Part shown: positions 36,701-50,200 of the stretch, one piece after another
How positions within the stretch are numbered: position 1 is the first letter of the stretch
Layout of the letters: every line of letters begins with the position of its first letter
Assembly (NCBI GenBank): GCA_019095985.1
Contig: CM032660.1
Coordinates: 38,107,845 to 38,171,844 of the forward strand
Length of the DNA: 64,000 nt
Reading direction: 5' to 3'
Origin: Streblospio benedicti
Lineage: Eukaryota; Annelida; Polychaeta; Spionida; Spionidae
The notes under the pieces: generated by a model
The model's database searches: none
What the model saw: the letters and a program-made list of their open reading frames with translations, nothing else
Told to the model about the DNA's origin: nothing
Translations under genes and position numbers: made by a program

Positions 36701-39700
36701 CTGTAATTCATGTTGGATTATTACCTATATTTATATATAAAATTCCTAGTGATTTAGAAATTAATATAAATATATGAATTTGCATCTAGTGGTTGATATT
36801 TTTTTTAATTCTGGCATGCATATTATATATTCGATGTGCTCATTGTTTATAATATTGTGTGGTTGACTGTTCTTCATTGCTCATTGTATTAACTTTACAG
36901 GCACTATTGGTCAGCCACCACCACTGATTAATCTGAAGGACCCCAAGGAAGGCAAACCGGGGATGTTGCCCCGGGGCTCCATCACGGCGGGCACTCCCAT
37001 ATCACAGCCGGGAGGGTCTCAGCAACCGGCGCCCAGGGGCTCCATCTCACAGGGAACCCCACGGTCAGTCATATAAACTTGTCCAAAGTCTTTGAATACA
37101 AAAATACCAAGATAGGGTTTAAGTGATGCAGTGACAAATACTTCATACTTCAGCCTCTAAAATGTACAGTAAGCCAAATGATCTGGCTTCAAATGTCCAT
37201 ATTTTAAACTCTTTTTGTGACTTACATAAAAAGAGGTGTGATTTATGTACTCTTACATCCACATAAAGTTGATGGACTAGATATGAAAGTCTGACCAAAA
37301 ATAAGCCTTTTTTGTTAACTTAAATTTTATCTCTTTTTTTTCTATAATGTCACCTAAAAGATAAGCTTACCATGCCATTTATAAGTACATTTTTGTACAC
37401 CAACAAAGTAATGTGACTAGCTAACCTTTGTTGGTGTGTATAATCAATGTACTTACGTCGGTGTAGCAAAATATCAAACCATTCCAACAATTCCAAACCA
37501 TTCCAACATTATGGAATCTGTAAGGAAGCACGGAAGATACAAAGTCCAAGGTTGCAATGAGACCTTAGGTATCGCTTATTGCATTGTATACATGTGTATT
37601 ATATGAATACATGTTAAAAATTACATGTCGAACAGGAATCTGAAAAGAAATTACGTATGTTGATTCAATACCTATTGCTACTAATCTTTTTCATATGTAT
37701 GTGGAGCTGATTTTTAAAAAATAACTGTAGGTATGATCCATCGAATAGACCACAGCAGCAATCAACACCACCCGTATCCAGACTTGAAGGTTCTATTACA
37801 AGGGGAACACCAGCCTATGATAACAGGAGCAGGGACCAGCCAAGTGCACCACTAGATCATATTGCACACAGGTCACTTCTGGCTTTTATTATCGGTACTC
37901 CTTTATCAAACTAAAGAATCAATATTGCGGCATTTGTCAGTTAAATTCCTGTGGCCTCTTGTTAGTAGTTATCTAATGTTAAAGTACTCTGAATCAAGCG
38001 TACATTATCCCAGCAGGTTTCCCATGGCGTTTGATGCTGCGATGGGGCGTGTGATGGTACCGCCGTCTGTGTACAGCAATCACGAGCTGGCGCGTCTGTA
38101 CCCACACATGGGGTCCCAGCAGCCACCCTACACACCCAGCCCCGCCCAGGCAGCCGCCGCAGCAGCCATGATCTACCAACAGGTGGGTAACCACTGCTTC
38201 TCATGGAGGTTATAAGGATTTGTGAGAGACATCTGAGTGGTGTCAATGGCATGTAGACTTATTCCAGACATTCTGTTGATTAATGCAAAAGATCTTTAGT
38301 ACATGTAATGATTTTGACATACCGGTAGCTTACTTGTTATTATGTATCAATGTGTACATCATTTATATACTGAGCGAAAGTAGTAGAACAATGTTAGATA
38401 CAACGCATGTGAGGAATCATATGTTTTTCCAGGGTTTGCCGGCAGGTGCCACTCCATCAAGTGGTGGAGACTTCAAGAACTCACTGCAGCAAACACTTCA
38501 GGGGGACTTCATGACAGCACAGCAGATGGCAGACCAGAGGCGGCAGCAGGTAGCCAGCCAGGACAACAGGGACAAGCAGGTCATTATTTGTGTCTAAAGT
38601 TGATGTGAATTGTTTGTTTCTTTAAAGAAAATAAAAATAAAAATAAAAAAACAACAAAAAACATGATTCTGTGAATGTTTTTGTCGTTGCTGGTTATTAA
38701 GTCTATATTTTGAAATAGTAAGTTTTTATTAGTTAGTCTTGTGAATATTTTTTTATTTTCAAAAAACAGCCCGACCCAAAAAGAGTTAGAATAAATTGTT
38801 GCTCTGCTTGCCACCTGTTTTTACTTAATTATACCATATGAAATATTTAGAAAAGAAGACAAATACACAGAGAATGAGAGAATGTTATCCATGCTGTGAT
38901 ATTTTTGTTGTTAGGTGTCACCACGGCGACAAGAGCCACCTCCCAGCAGCCAGCAGTCACAGCTGGCAACAATGCATTTCTACCAGCAGCAACAGCAGCA
39001 CCACGCTCAGCCTTCACCATCAGGAACATCTGAAAGGAGGTCTGCATCATGTTGGATTAGATTGGAAAACCTTTCTCAAATATACCCATAGCTTAAAATT
39101 AGTAAATCTTAATCAGCTGATGCAGATTGGTAGATTTAAAGCTTTATATTTGTGTATAAAGTAATGATTATAAAGCAATATCTTGGTCTGTTTCAGTGGT
39201 GCACGGACAACATCCCCGCGTCCTCCCCCACGCGATGTGACCCCGCCAAGGGCAAGCGACCTATGGCAGGGTCATCCTGGCAACCAGCAGGGTCGAGCGC
39301 ACCAGCCCCAGATGTCCCCACACATGGGCAGTGATCATCAGGCCCGAAACTCCCCGCCTCTCAGACAAAACGTTATCCATGTTAAAGGTACTAAAATTAT
39401 ATCATTGAATGGTAATGATAAGATGCTACTGTTTGTAGCTTTTAAAATACTAATTGTGCTAGCAAGTAAGTATTGATTTGTGTGGGGGGTTTTCTGGTGA
39501 TTTCATATATTGCGGGAATTCAATGTGTTAACCATATGTAGGTAGCGGAGGGGTCATTGTGGAGACAAGCAAACAGTCACCACGGGACTCCCGGGGCTAC
39601 CCTCATATGATGCAGCAGCAAGCAAGTCCTGCTTCTTTTGACATACTGGCCAATGTCGCAGCAAATGCACCCAGTTTACCAGCGAACTTGGGTACTAACA

Positions 39701-41185
39701 TATACACTTGTTGCAGATTTTCAATTTTGTAGTGAATGAAAGCCATAATTATCAATTTTATTCATGGTATGATTGTGGACTGTGATTCTCAAAATTCAGA
39801 CTTTTGATTCTAGGTAAAGATGGTCGTAGTCAGCATCCTCAATCATCGCAGCAACAGGACGATCCACGCGGTGTACATCAAGGCTACAGGTGAGGGAATA
39901 TGATATGTTTATACAATAGTACCTCTCTATTAGGACCACCCGTTGGACCAGTGTTAGGTGGTCTCAATAGAAAGGTGGTCTCTATACAGAGGTTCCATTT
40001 GGTAGCTTTATGAAAGTTTGGGACTGTGAAAAGTGGTCTCATTACAGAGTTCGTCTCTTTATAGAGGCGGTCTTAATCGGAGGTTCTACTGTACCTGAAT
40101 CCACAAATAATATAGCCTGACTTAATTTGACAAAGTCTTGTTTTGCTAGAAGTAGTCTTATAATTTTTATGAACGTATTTTTTTTTTCTTCTCATGTTTG
40201 CCATATCATTTCCATTAGTAAAAATGCATAATGAGTCAACCATCCATGCAGTCAGAGTTGAATGCATTTAATTTTGATTAAAACTAAAAAGGGTTTAATT
40301 TTCCCATGGACAAACTCTTGAATAGGTATTAAAAATTTCTTATTTTAGTTCTCAAAAGGCGGCTGATACCCTGAAAATTCATTAAAAAAGTCAAATTTGT
40401 GTCAATTTGTATCATTTTACTTCTAGTTTGGCTGACAGTAGAGTGAATCCAAGGGAACCTATTCAGTTTCGAGACTCAAATACTCGGGCTAGTTTTCGCA
40501 ACATAAACGAGCAACAGCAATATGAACAGGATCGTTTCCTCAAGCGCCAACAGGAGTTAAGAAATGTTGAACAGGTAAGTTAAGGCCTGCCAACTACCGT
40601 CTTTAAAAGTGGTGTCTTGAAGCATTGAATTCTTAAAAAAATTATTACGGGTGATTTTAAAAAATGACACTGTTTTTTTTATATTTTTCAGTTTTGCAAC
40701 AGTAATACTAGTGAAATGAACTATTCTTTCAATATACAGATTTTCAGACATATTACTTTAAAAAAAATTACATGTATTATTATTTGGACATTTGTGGCAT
40801 GTTTTTTTGATGTAACTTTTAACTGTATTAGATATCATGAAATTTGGCGAGGATTTTTGAAAAAAAAAAAAAATATCTGTTGTCATTTTTTAAACCACCT
40901 TAGCCACTTATCCAAATAACCATTCTTTGAATCTTACTGAAGTGCTAGTTTTAAGCTGCTATTACTAACAATCCTTATGTATGTGTAAAATGTTTTCCAT
41001 TGAATGATATTTTAGGTCATGCCACGTGTGTCTACACAGTCTGCTGAACAGTACCGTTCTGACCGCATGAATATGTCTCCCCATCCATCAGCCCGGGGGC
41101 AACAGCCTCCAAGAATGGGAGAGCCAAGACGTGATTACCCTCCACCACAGCAGCAACAGCAGCAGCAGCAACAACAGCAACAACA

Positions 41186-41216
<31 letters not shown>

Positions 41217-44200
41217 CAACAACCAAGGGATGTCAGGTGCTGCAAGTGCTACAATACAATACTAGTGCAGTTAACATTTAAAAAGTACTTGAACCTAGTA
41301 AACCTACTGTATAAAAACGAACCCCTGAAGCTGTGAGCCTGAATTGTAGATCATAAATATTTGTATACCATGTATTTCTAGATACTCGCAGCATCAGCAA
41401 CCGCAGCAAGTACCGGGTCAGAGCACGCACTCGCACCCAGCAGCGGCACAAGTACCACGCCCGGCTAATGACCAGGTAGAACTTTGAGGAACACGCAAAA
41501 AATCGAGTTTGTACGCATCTATAAATGAGCAAGAATTTGTTCACTGTTATTATTACAATACAATTCTTGTATTTGTAGAACTTGACAAGTCAGTCAATGG
41601 TGAAATCAGTGAATCCACACCGCACCCTTACGGCTGCCACTCTCATAGATGCAATCATCACACACCAGATCAACCGGCCAGAGGCAGAACCTAAAACTAA
41701 CATCTTGCAGCAGCTGAATGACATAGATACAAATGATGATCTGTTGCAACAGCTAGTGTGTAAGTTCATGTTCTTATTTCTAGCTAATCTGTCTAACCTG
41801 TGGCTAGGTGACAAGATGTGGTATTGTGATCACCTTTCGTCCATCCATCCATCCTATCACTACTGCTTATTTTTGTGGCCTTGGTGTGAACAGTGACCCT
41901 GTTCCAAGATTCCCTGAATAATTTCTTGTCTGAACATTTAAGGCTCATTGTTAGTTGTTTTTCAAGAAACTCATATAGAAGCTAATTGGATGAAAGAAAC
42001 AGTTTTTTTAAATCATGTCCTTGGGTTGAAAACTGAGCACAAGGTTTCATGCTCCTTGATTTAAAATGTACTGAACTCTTATGTACCATCACTATTTGAC
42101 TTTTAGGACAATATGTGTTTTTTATGCCATATGTAATTATAACAATCGTAACAAAACTTGGTTTTCTTACAAGCGTGACAAACTAAATAGGACAACATAG
42201 AAGTACTGGTAGATGGAATGATTAGTGACAGGTGAGCAATATAGGACCATAATACTCCTCCTGGTTGATTTAACAGGATCTAATCAGATTATTTTGTCAA
42301 TAATTTTTTTCAATAATATTGACATTTACTATATAAACATGTTTTATTAAATGGAACCTACGATATAAAGAACACTATGTCTTTTCATGTTAACACACAT
42401 CGTAAGTTAACATGATTAGTACAATGTTTGCGTGTAGAATCTTAATTCGTTAGCCAATTTGTATCTACCAGAGTAGTAAAGGCTGAAGACAAGTACTATG
42501 GCTAATTACTAAATTTCCCTATGTTCTCAACTGTTAATATCAAAACTTAAATTGAATTCAAAATTTTAACCCATCTCAAACGGAAGAAGCTTAATATCTT
42601 TTGTATCTTGTTGAATGATCATATTCAATGATTTTTTTTTGTCATCTGCAGTGCATCACCACCCTCCCAACCAGCCTCCCCCGCGCCCTCCAGATTCACA
42701 CCCACACCCAAGGGCTCCCCTCGACGGCCCCCAGAGGCTCCCTGAGGGAGCCCGGCTGTCCACACAGCCCTCCCCAGGAGGACAGCGGGGAGCACCACCA
42801 GAAGAGCAGAAGTCTCCACCCTTCAAGCGACATCAGAAGGCAATGAGTCAGTATGAGGCTGAGCAGCAAGGGGCACCGCAAGTCCAGCCTAGCCAGGTGG
42901 GTGCCTGCTGTGTAAATGCAGTGGCCAATGCTGAAATAACTTTGTCAAGCCCCATCTGTTTTCTCTTGAAATAAAATTAAGTTTGTGTCAGATCTACCAA
43001 CAAAATGTATTTTTTTTTGTTTATTATAGTGTATTTTTGAATGTATGGAGCCAGGTACATATTTTTTTGTTTTTTTTTACATATGACTTTATTCTGATAC
43101 TGAGATTTTTTTTATCAAACAATGCTATGAGCTATCATGTGATAATTAAATTTGTTCTTGATTCAAGTTGTTAGCGGTTTGATGTTAGTCCATATTGACA
43201 TATTGACATTTTGCATGTATGACCTGTAGAAAATTATGATTATACTCTTAGGATGATAGAAATATTCACCTTGTTTTGCTGCATAACTGTGATTTCTCAT
43301 CAACGAGAAAAAATGTGTATACCCCTGATTATGAAATAGAAAAATCATATGACAAAAATAAATACATGTAGCTTGTCATTACCAACTTATGTATGGTTAA
43401 ATAAGCTTGTAGAAATTAGCATTGAGCATTAATGTGTATTAGATTTCAACCCAAAATTTTTCTTTTTTATTTATTTATCTATTTTTATTGACTTTTTTCA
43501 TAGGATGGAAGACAACAGACTAGCACACTGCATGTCCCAACCACTTCTGTGGAATCTAGTGCCAGTAGTCCACAACCTGAAAGGTCCGCTTCAACAGGTG
43601 ACAAGCAGCAAGCTACCACACCAGGTTAATCAATGTTTTGATAGTTCACTATTGTTAGCAAGCTAGGGTACGTAAGGGAACCTAAAATAATGAAATACAG
43701 CTAATGAAATGTTATATGTGTAAATTACTAGTGCCACAAATAACTGATAATATGTACAAAGCTGTTCAAGTCCTAAAATGCTCTCTTTTATATGCTCTAC
43801 CATTCTACATAATTGGTCATGCTGACCATGACTCAAGCTCCAGTGACTGCAAATGTCATAGCTGCTCTTATCTTATAAAGTATTGCTGACTGGAAAGGTC
43901 ATCTGAGGGTCAATAAGTACTTGTATAATAATATATAAGTATCACAATAGTTTTTAAACAAGGATAACACACAGTTCACACACTAAGCTTTCAATGGCAT
44001 CCGCCATCTTGATCACAGTGGTTGACGTCATTCGTCGTCACTGGGACCTCGGGAGATTCCCGGGTTGCGTGCCCCCCTCCCCCTCTTGGGTGAGGACATT
44101 GTTCCAGATGGAAGGAAGCTGGTACCTGCCCCCATCTCTATTTAGTGAGGGCTTGAGTTTCCTGATATTAATGGCCTCCTTCACGCCACGTTCAAAATAT

Positions 44201-47200
44201 TTAGGTTCTACACATAAAATGTTGGTCCCTTCGAGCGAGACACTGTGTCCTTTACTGTCTGTGTGCAGGTGGCGAGACACCTCTGATCCAGCTGAACTGG
44301 GTCTGCGGTGTTCTAGGAACCTCGCTTTTAATGCGCGTTCAGTCTCTCCCCACGTATGAGGCCTCACAATCCTGGCACTTAATCTGGTAGACAGGTCCAA
44401 TTACACGTTCTTTCTCCAGGGGTCCTTGAGTCTCACCAGTAGCTGTCTAAGAGTGTTCACAGGTTTAAAGAACACCTGCACACTGTATTGGTGCATCACC
44501 CTTCTCATGTGTTCAGACACTCCTTGAATGTATGGTATCACTACCGGAGGTCTCTTGGGGCGATCCACCTGTACCACTGTATCTTGTGCAGTCTGTCTTC
44601 CCTTCGGCTTGCTCTTTATCATATCACACTTTTTGGGGTATCCATTGAACCCTAACACTTTCTCCAGATGTTTCTTCTCAGATTCTTTCTCACTGGCATC
44701 ACTAACCACACTCTCGGCCCTGTGGTTTAAAGTCCGGACTACTCCAGCTTTATGTTCCATTGGGTGGTTGCTACAGAAATTCAGATATTGGTCTGTATGT
44801 GTATCCTTTCTGTAGATGCGTGTGCGAAGAGATCCATCACTGTTCACTAGGATCAAAGTGTCAAGAAATGGAAGGGATCTCTCAGCATTCACCATGCTCT
44901 CCCCCTCCGTGGTCCATTGGATACACTTATCCACTGAGTTCAGGTGTTGTTGAAACTCTGTCGCATGTTCTCTCTTCTGGATCACAGCCGTGTAGGTCCA
45001 CATATCTCTTCCACAATCGTGGTGGATGGAGGGCCGATGCTAGAGTCTTCCTTTCAAAACTCCTCCATATATAGGTTACATATGATCGGAGACACGGGGG
45101 GGAGCCCATCGCTGCACCATGGATCTGGAGATAAAATTCTCCTTGGAAGGTGAAGTAAGTGCACCTTAGACACAAACCTAGTAATCTTGTTATCTCGTCG
45201 GGGTTGAGGGTGGTGCGGTTGGGCAAGGAGATATCAGATGTTAATCTCTCCTTCACTACCTCTAAGGCTTTCTCCACTGGTACACTTGTGAAAAGAGCAC
45301 TCACATCAAATGATCTGAGTTCTTCATCTTCATCCAACGAATATGACCTGATCTCTTCAGAAAACTCTTTCGAGTTCTTTTTACATGATGTACACTCTGC
45401 CCTACCAATGGCGAAAAGTACTGTGCTCAGGTAACGTGCACATTCATAGGATATCGTACCTATAGAGCTAACAATGGGTCTCATGGGCATGTTGGTCTTG
45501 TGAACTTTCAGTAAGCCGTAGAATCTTGGTGGTTGATCTGTGGTTGGATACAATTTCCGATGGAGTGCCACAACTAATGAACCTCGTTCTTTCAAATCCC
45601 GTAGAGCATCTGCGAATTGTTTCTTGTAATACTGGTTGGATCTCTATTCAACTTCTTGTATGTGCGTTCATCAACCAATAGATCACGGCACTTTCGAGTA
45701 TAGTCCACTTTGTTCATTACAACTGTCACGCGGCCCTTGTCAGCCGGCAAAATCACAATCTATCAAAAGATACTTGTATAATGTTTAGGCAAGGGAACTT
45801 ACACTTGAATGGTTTCATTGTGTGGGTCTTCGTTTGCACCCTTAAATGGAATGAATGCACTTAATTTGACTTCTTACCAAACTTGAAGGCATCTGATTCT
45901 TCAGTTATTGCTCGCTTCAGCTCAGCTGCTGAAGCAAGTATTGTGTTTTGTTCGTTTGTAACTAACTAACTAACTAACTAACTATATGTTTGTATGTATG
46001 TCTCCGGACAAGCTAGCAGGCGTACCGATGAACCGATTTCGTTCAAACTTTACACAACTATGAGGTATGAGGTGACACCGAAGTGATTTGATTTTGGGCA
46101 ATCTGCCAATTAAACTGAGCTTTCTAGAAGCCCATTCATGACATTCTTACTGATATTCAATGCAATTAAGCCAGCAAGAAAAATCAATGTATTCCAACCA
46201 AGCAGCAAATATTGATTATTGGGTTTAAAACGGATATTGATTAGTATCTGTTATTCAAATAGTACTGTTGTATGGCAAAAAAATATTTCCCTGGATATAT
46301 TGATTCTCATTCATTCTGATGTTTTTTCCTCAAATTCATTTCTTGATTGTAATTTCAGTATATATCTTAATTGCCCATAAGTCAACGTTGTTCTAGCGAC
46401 GCAGTGTTCTTTGAACACCTTTGATCTAGGTTATTACTGTAATAATAATAATGGAAGATATATATCTTGGTCTGTTTACAATATCTTTTATTTTAAGATT
46501 TTGAAGATAAAGTATGTTTGCCTCAATGTGGATTATGTGTTTTAATTAAGGCCTGCATGAAGAGTTTGATTAATTAATTTTTGTTTAACAAATTATACAA
46601 GAAACCAAGAATTAAATCAAGTGCAGCGTAGACACTTTGACACTACACATGTGCTATGAGCTATGTGTGTCTTTAGCATTATATTATTAAGAGAAATTTT
46701 AAAATTGACCAATATTAGCTGAAGAATTGAATATTCTGAAGATGATACTGGCAATTACATTTTGTTTGGTTATCAACATTGTGGATCTGGTCATATGTTG
46801 TACCATATAACAAAATAAGTGGAAATCATTAGCATATAAATATGATTCATATATACGTCATTACTTTGTTTTTTCCCAAAACCGCAGGGGGTGCACCCAT
46901 CACGCTTGGTGAACACATTGACATGATCATCAACCACGACTACAGTAAGATGGGATTACCGCCGCCTCACAGTGGCGCCGCCGCAGGAGGAACTGGACAC
47001 CACACGGTGTCACCCACATCCGCAGTGCCAGCACCACCAGGGTCAGCAGCTCGGTCACCATCAGGTGGGTGTGGTGCTTCTGCACAGCCCTGGACACTGC
47101 CCAGGGCACCAGGTGAGATCAATGTACCACCTGGTCATTTGACAGTCTATACATATCTTCTGATCTAATATTCTTAAAAAGGCGTCTTGTTTTTGTATAA

Positions 47201-50200
47201 AAGATATAGTTTTTTTCAAAGAGTGATGTTGTTTGTAAAGAGCTAGTAAGTTTATAGAAAATTAAACTCAAATAGAAGTGCTCTTTTATTGGAACTTTTG
47301 AATCAGTCATATTCTCAGAACAAGTACAGTTCTTTGGAAAAGTAAAAAAAAAATGGATTTAGATTTCTGTTTGAAAAGTGCAACCTATGAATTAATTTCA
47401 CAGCACCTGCAATGGGCTCACACCCGGATGTGGCTCGTATTGCCATCAAAACGTTTCTGGTGAACTCCTCTTCAAGCTCTGGTTCCACATCAGATGGCTC
47501 GACCACAGAGTCACCAAGAGCACAGCTGACCACATCGCCCCACACCACAACAAGCAGACTCAGCCCAGCAGTTAGTAGCCAGGCAAACTCACAGGTACTA
47601 GGTTCTCACAAAGAAGTGTCAATGAATTAGAGATCTCATTCATTCTAATATTAAATTGAAAGGACTGAAAGGACTGTTGAGAAAATAGTATTATGTGGAA
47701 CCTGTCATTTTGTCTCATCAGCTTCGTCAGGCCAAATAAAAAAATAGTTTCAGTTGGTCACATGATGACCACATGTTTGCCTGCAGTCATGCAGAGGCAG
47801 CTGCAGCCAAGCCGTAGCCGTGTTACTGTTCATCCTGGGTCGGTGCTCTCGAATCTATAAATTCACAGATCTTCCTACAAAGTTGCCCGTAAAACATGGG
47901 TCAGATTCTCGGATAATTCTTGGGGGTATGGAATGCACACTTGGATCTTCATCCTAGCTGGCCCCTTCTGAGAGTCATGACTGCCGCCAACATGACTGTA
48001 ACCAACTGAGAGGATCGTTATTTCAGGCCGGACAAAGCTGAGAAACATCAGCAAAAGTTTTGTCAAGATAAAATGACAGGTTCCCAAAGATATCAATTGA
48101 TTTTCTCATTAAAGTTTTTAGTTGAAAGGACTGCTGTCCTGAGAAGATGCATAGTAGTATGAGTAATGAATGTTGACATTTTTTATTGCAGACTGATAGC
48201 AGGTTTCAACAGCAGCAACCTAGTTCAAGTGTGAATAGCAATCACCATGGAAAACCAATGCCATCTCAGCCAATGTACAACAGAGGTATGAAACATTGCT
48301 AAAACTGTACATGTACTTATCATGTGATTTAAAGTTAAATTAGCAATAGCTAATGAAACTCACAAGCATGCGAAAAATCAAGTCACATGCCCAATGTCTG
48401 AAGTAAATACAAACAAAGAACAAAACTACAGTTTTCAACACCTTGAGTGCATATATGCTATCATGGCTTTATCACGGCGCTCAATCGATGTCCTGTTAAT
48501 GTGCGTAATCAAAAGCTTTTGTGCGGTAAATGTTTACTTTTGAAATCTGACATTTGCATTTTCACTGTAAACAGGCTGAAAATCCATCTTGATCACAATT
48601 TCTTTCGTCCATGCACTATAAGAATACATCTGGAACATACCGAGCGTTTTATTTCCACTCACATGGGTTGATTTGCGCTGCTAAGTCTGAAATACATTAC
48701 CACCCCCCTTCAAAATTGGTGTCATCTGATGGAAAATGACGGATATTGTGACTGTGAAGCCGCTTAATTCAGGCAACATATGAACAGGAATGTATCTCAA
48801 AGTTGATTTATACAGATTATACTAATCCCATGCTTTTTAAAAACATATAATTGCACAAAAACTATTAGAGTTGTGGTAAGCTGTGATCAACAGTTTTCAT
48901 ATGAGGAGCAAACAAGTTTCTGTGGATTTGGAGACTTAACACAATATATAAGTTGATAATGTAGATGCAATGCATAAGGTAGTTTTCAGTCAAGTATACC
49001 CCACACAGCTGACCCATATTACGGCTTGACAAAGCAATATTAGGCAAAATATCACTCATTTTCTGACAGTGGACAACCATGTAGAACGAGGGTCTTCAAC
49101 TATTGCAGACTTACCAGCAAAAACCAGACCATTTAAGTGGACATACAAACATTCATAGACACTACAGATATTCCCATGGTGCATGGACCAAAAAAATTGT
49201 GCCAAAGACAGATATTTATACTACCTGCAGTGAAAAATCAGAACCTGTATTTTCAAAAGTAAACATTTTCCGCACAAAAGCTCTTGATTTCCGCATCAGC
49301 TCTGCTTATTACGCCCATTAACTGGAGATCAATTGAACACCGTGTTTATTATGAAAAATATTGAAGTATAAACATTATACACATAGATAGCCTATCTGGA
49401 TTAATATGTTCAAATGATGTAGTTACATAAAATGTTATACTGGTTAAGAGATATCCCCTACATTGTAACACTTGAACACAAAGGACCTGAACAAACAAAT
49501 GTTTCGTTTGATATGATCACAAGTGATTCTGTCTTGTAATATTACTTGTTCATATGAAAGAACAAGATTCTGTATACAGTGATAGAATTAAGTGTCTTAA
49601 ACCCACTCGTATGATTACACAATGGCATAATTAAGTGTCGCATTTGCTCTATTTCCATCTCACAATAAAGTTGCTTTTATTTATTCAGTCCCTATCACTT
49701 ATACACACCATCCACATTACATATTATTGTTGTAATTGTAGTGTGTTTATATGTCTTACCTTAATTACTTCCTATCATCTAATGCAGATGAGCGAAACTG
49801 GAGTAACCATCCATCTAGTGGCTCAGGTGTGCAGAGTTCGAACTGGAGACTAAAACGTGCACTAGAACAGGTTTGTTATATACACCTTAATGTATCAGTA
49901 CTCAGTAGTTCAGCACTATTACTTTCTAAGATAGGGTACATTTTAATAACTTACATTTTAGATTGTAAATACATGAGACAGGTCGTCTTAAAAGAGGTTC
50001 ACTTTATAAATGATATGAAGGGAAATATAAAGTAAAAAATGTCTACATAAGACTGATTTCCTTAAATGGATGGTATGCACATGCATAGGTTCCACTGCAC
50101 ATATATTGTGCTCAATTTTACGATATTTATCATTTTTCGTTGCTTGTTTTATGCTGAATTATATTGATTCAAAATATAATAAAAATAATGTTTTTATATT

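Noticed and set aside
41032-41226. Minus-strand frame with poly-Val/Ala
   Set aside because: It is the antisense shadow of the CAG/CAA polyQ tract in NCoR exon 43. The same applies to 50625-50849.
44528-45434. Several plus-strand frames of 90-104 codons in intron 47
   Set aside because: They are antisense shadows of the Penelope-like fossil on the minus strand.
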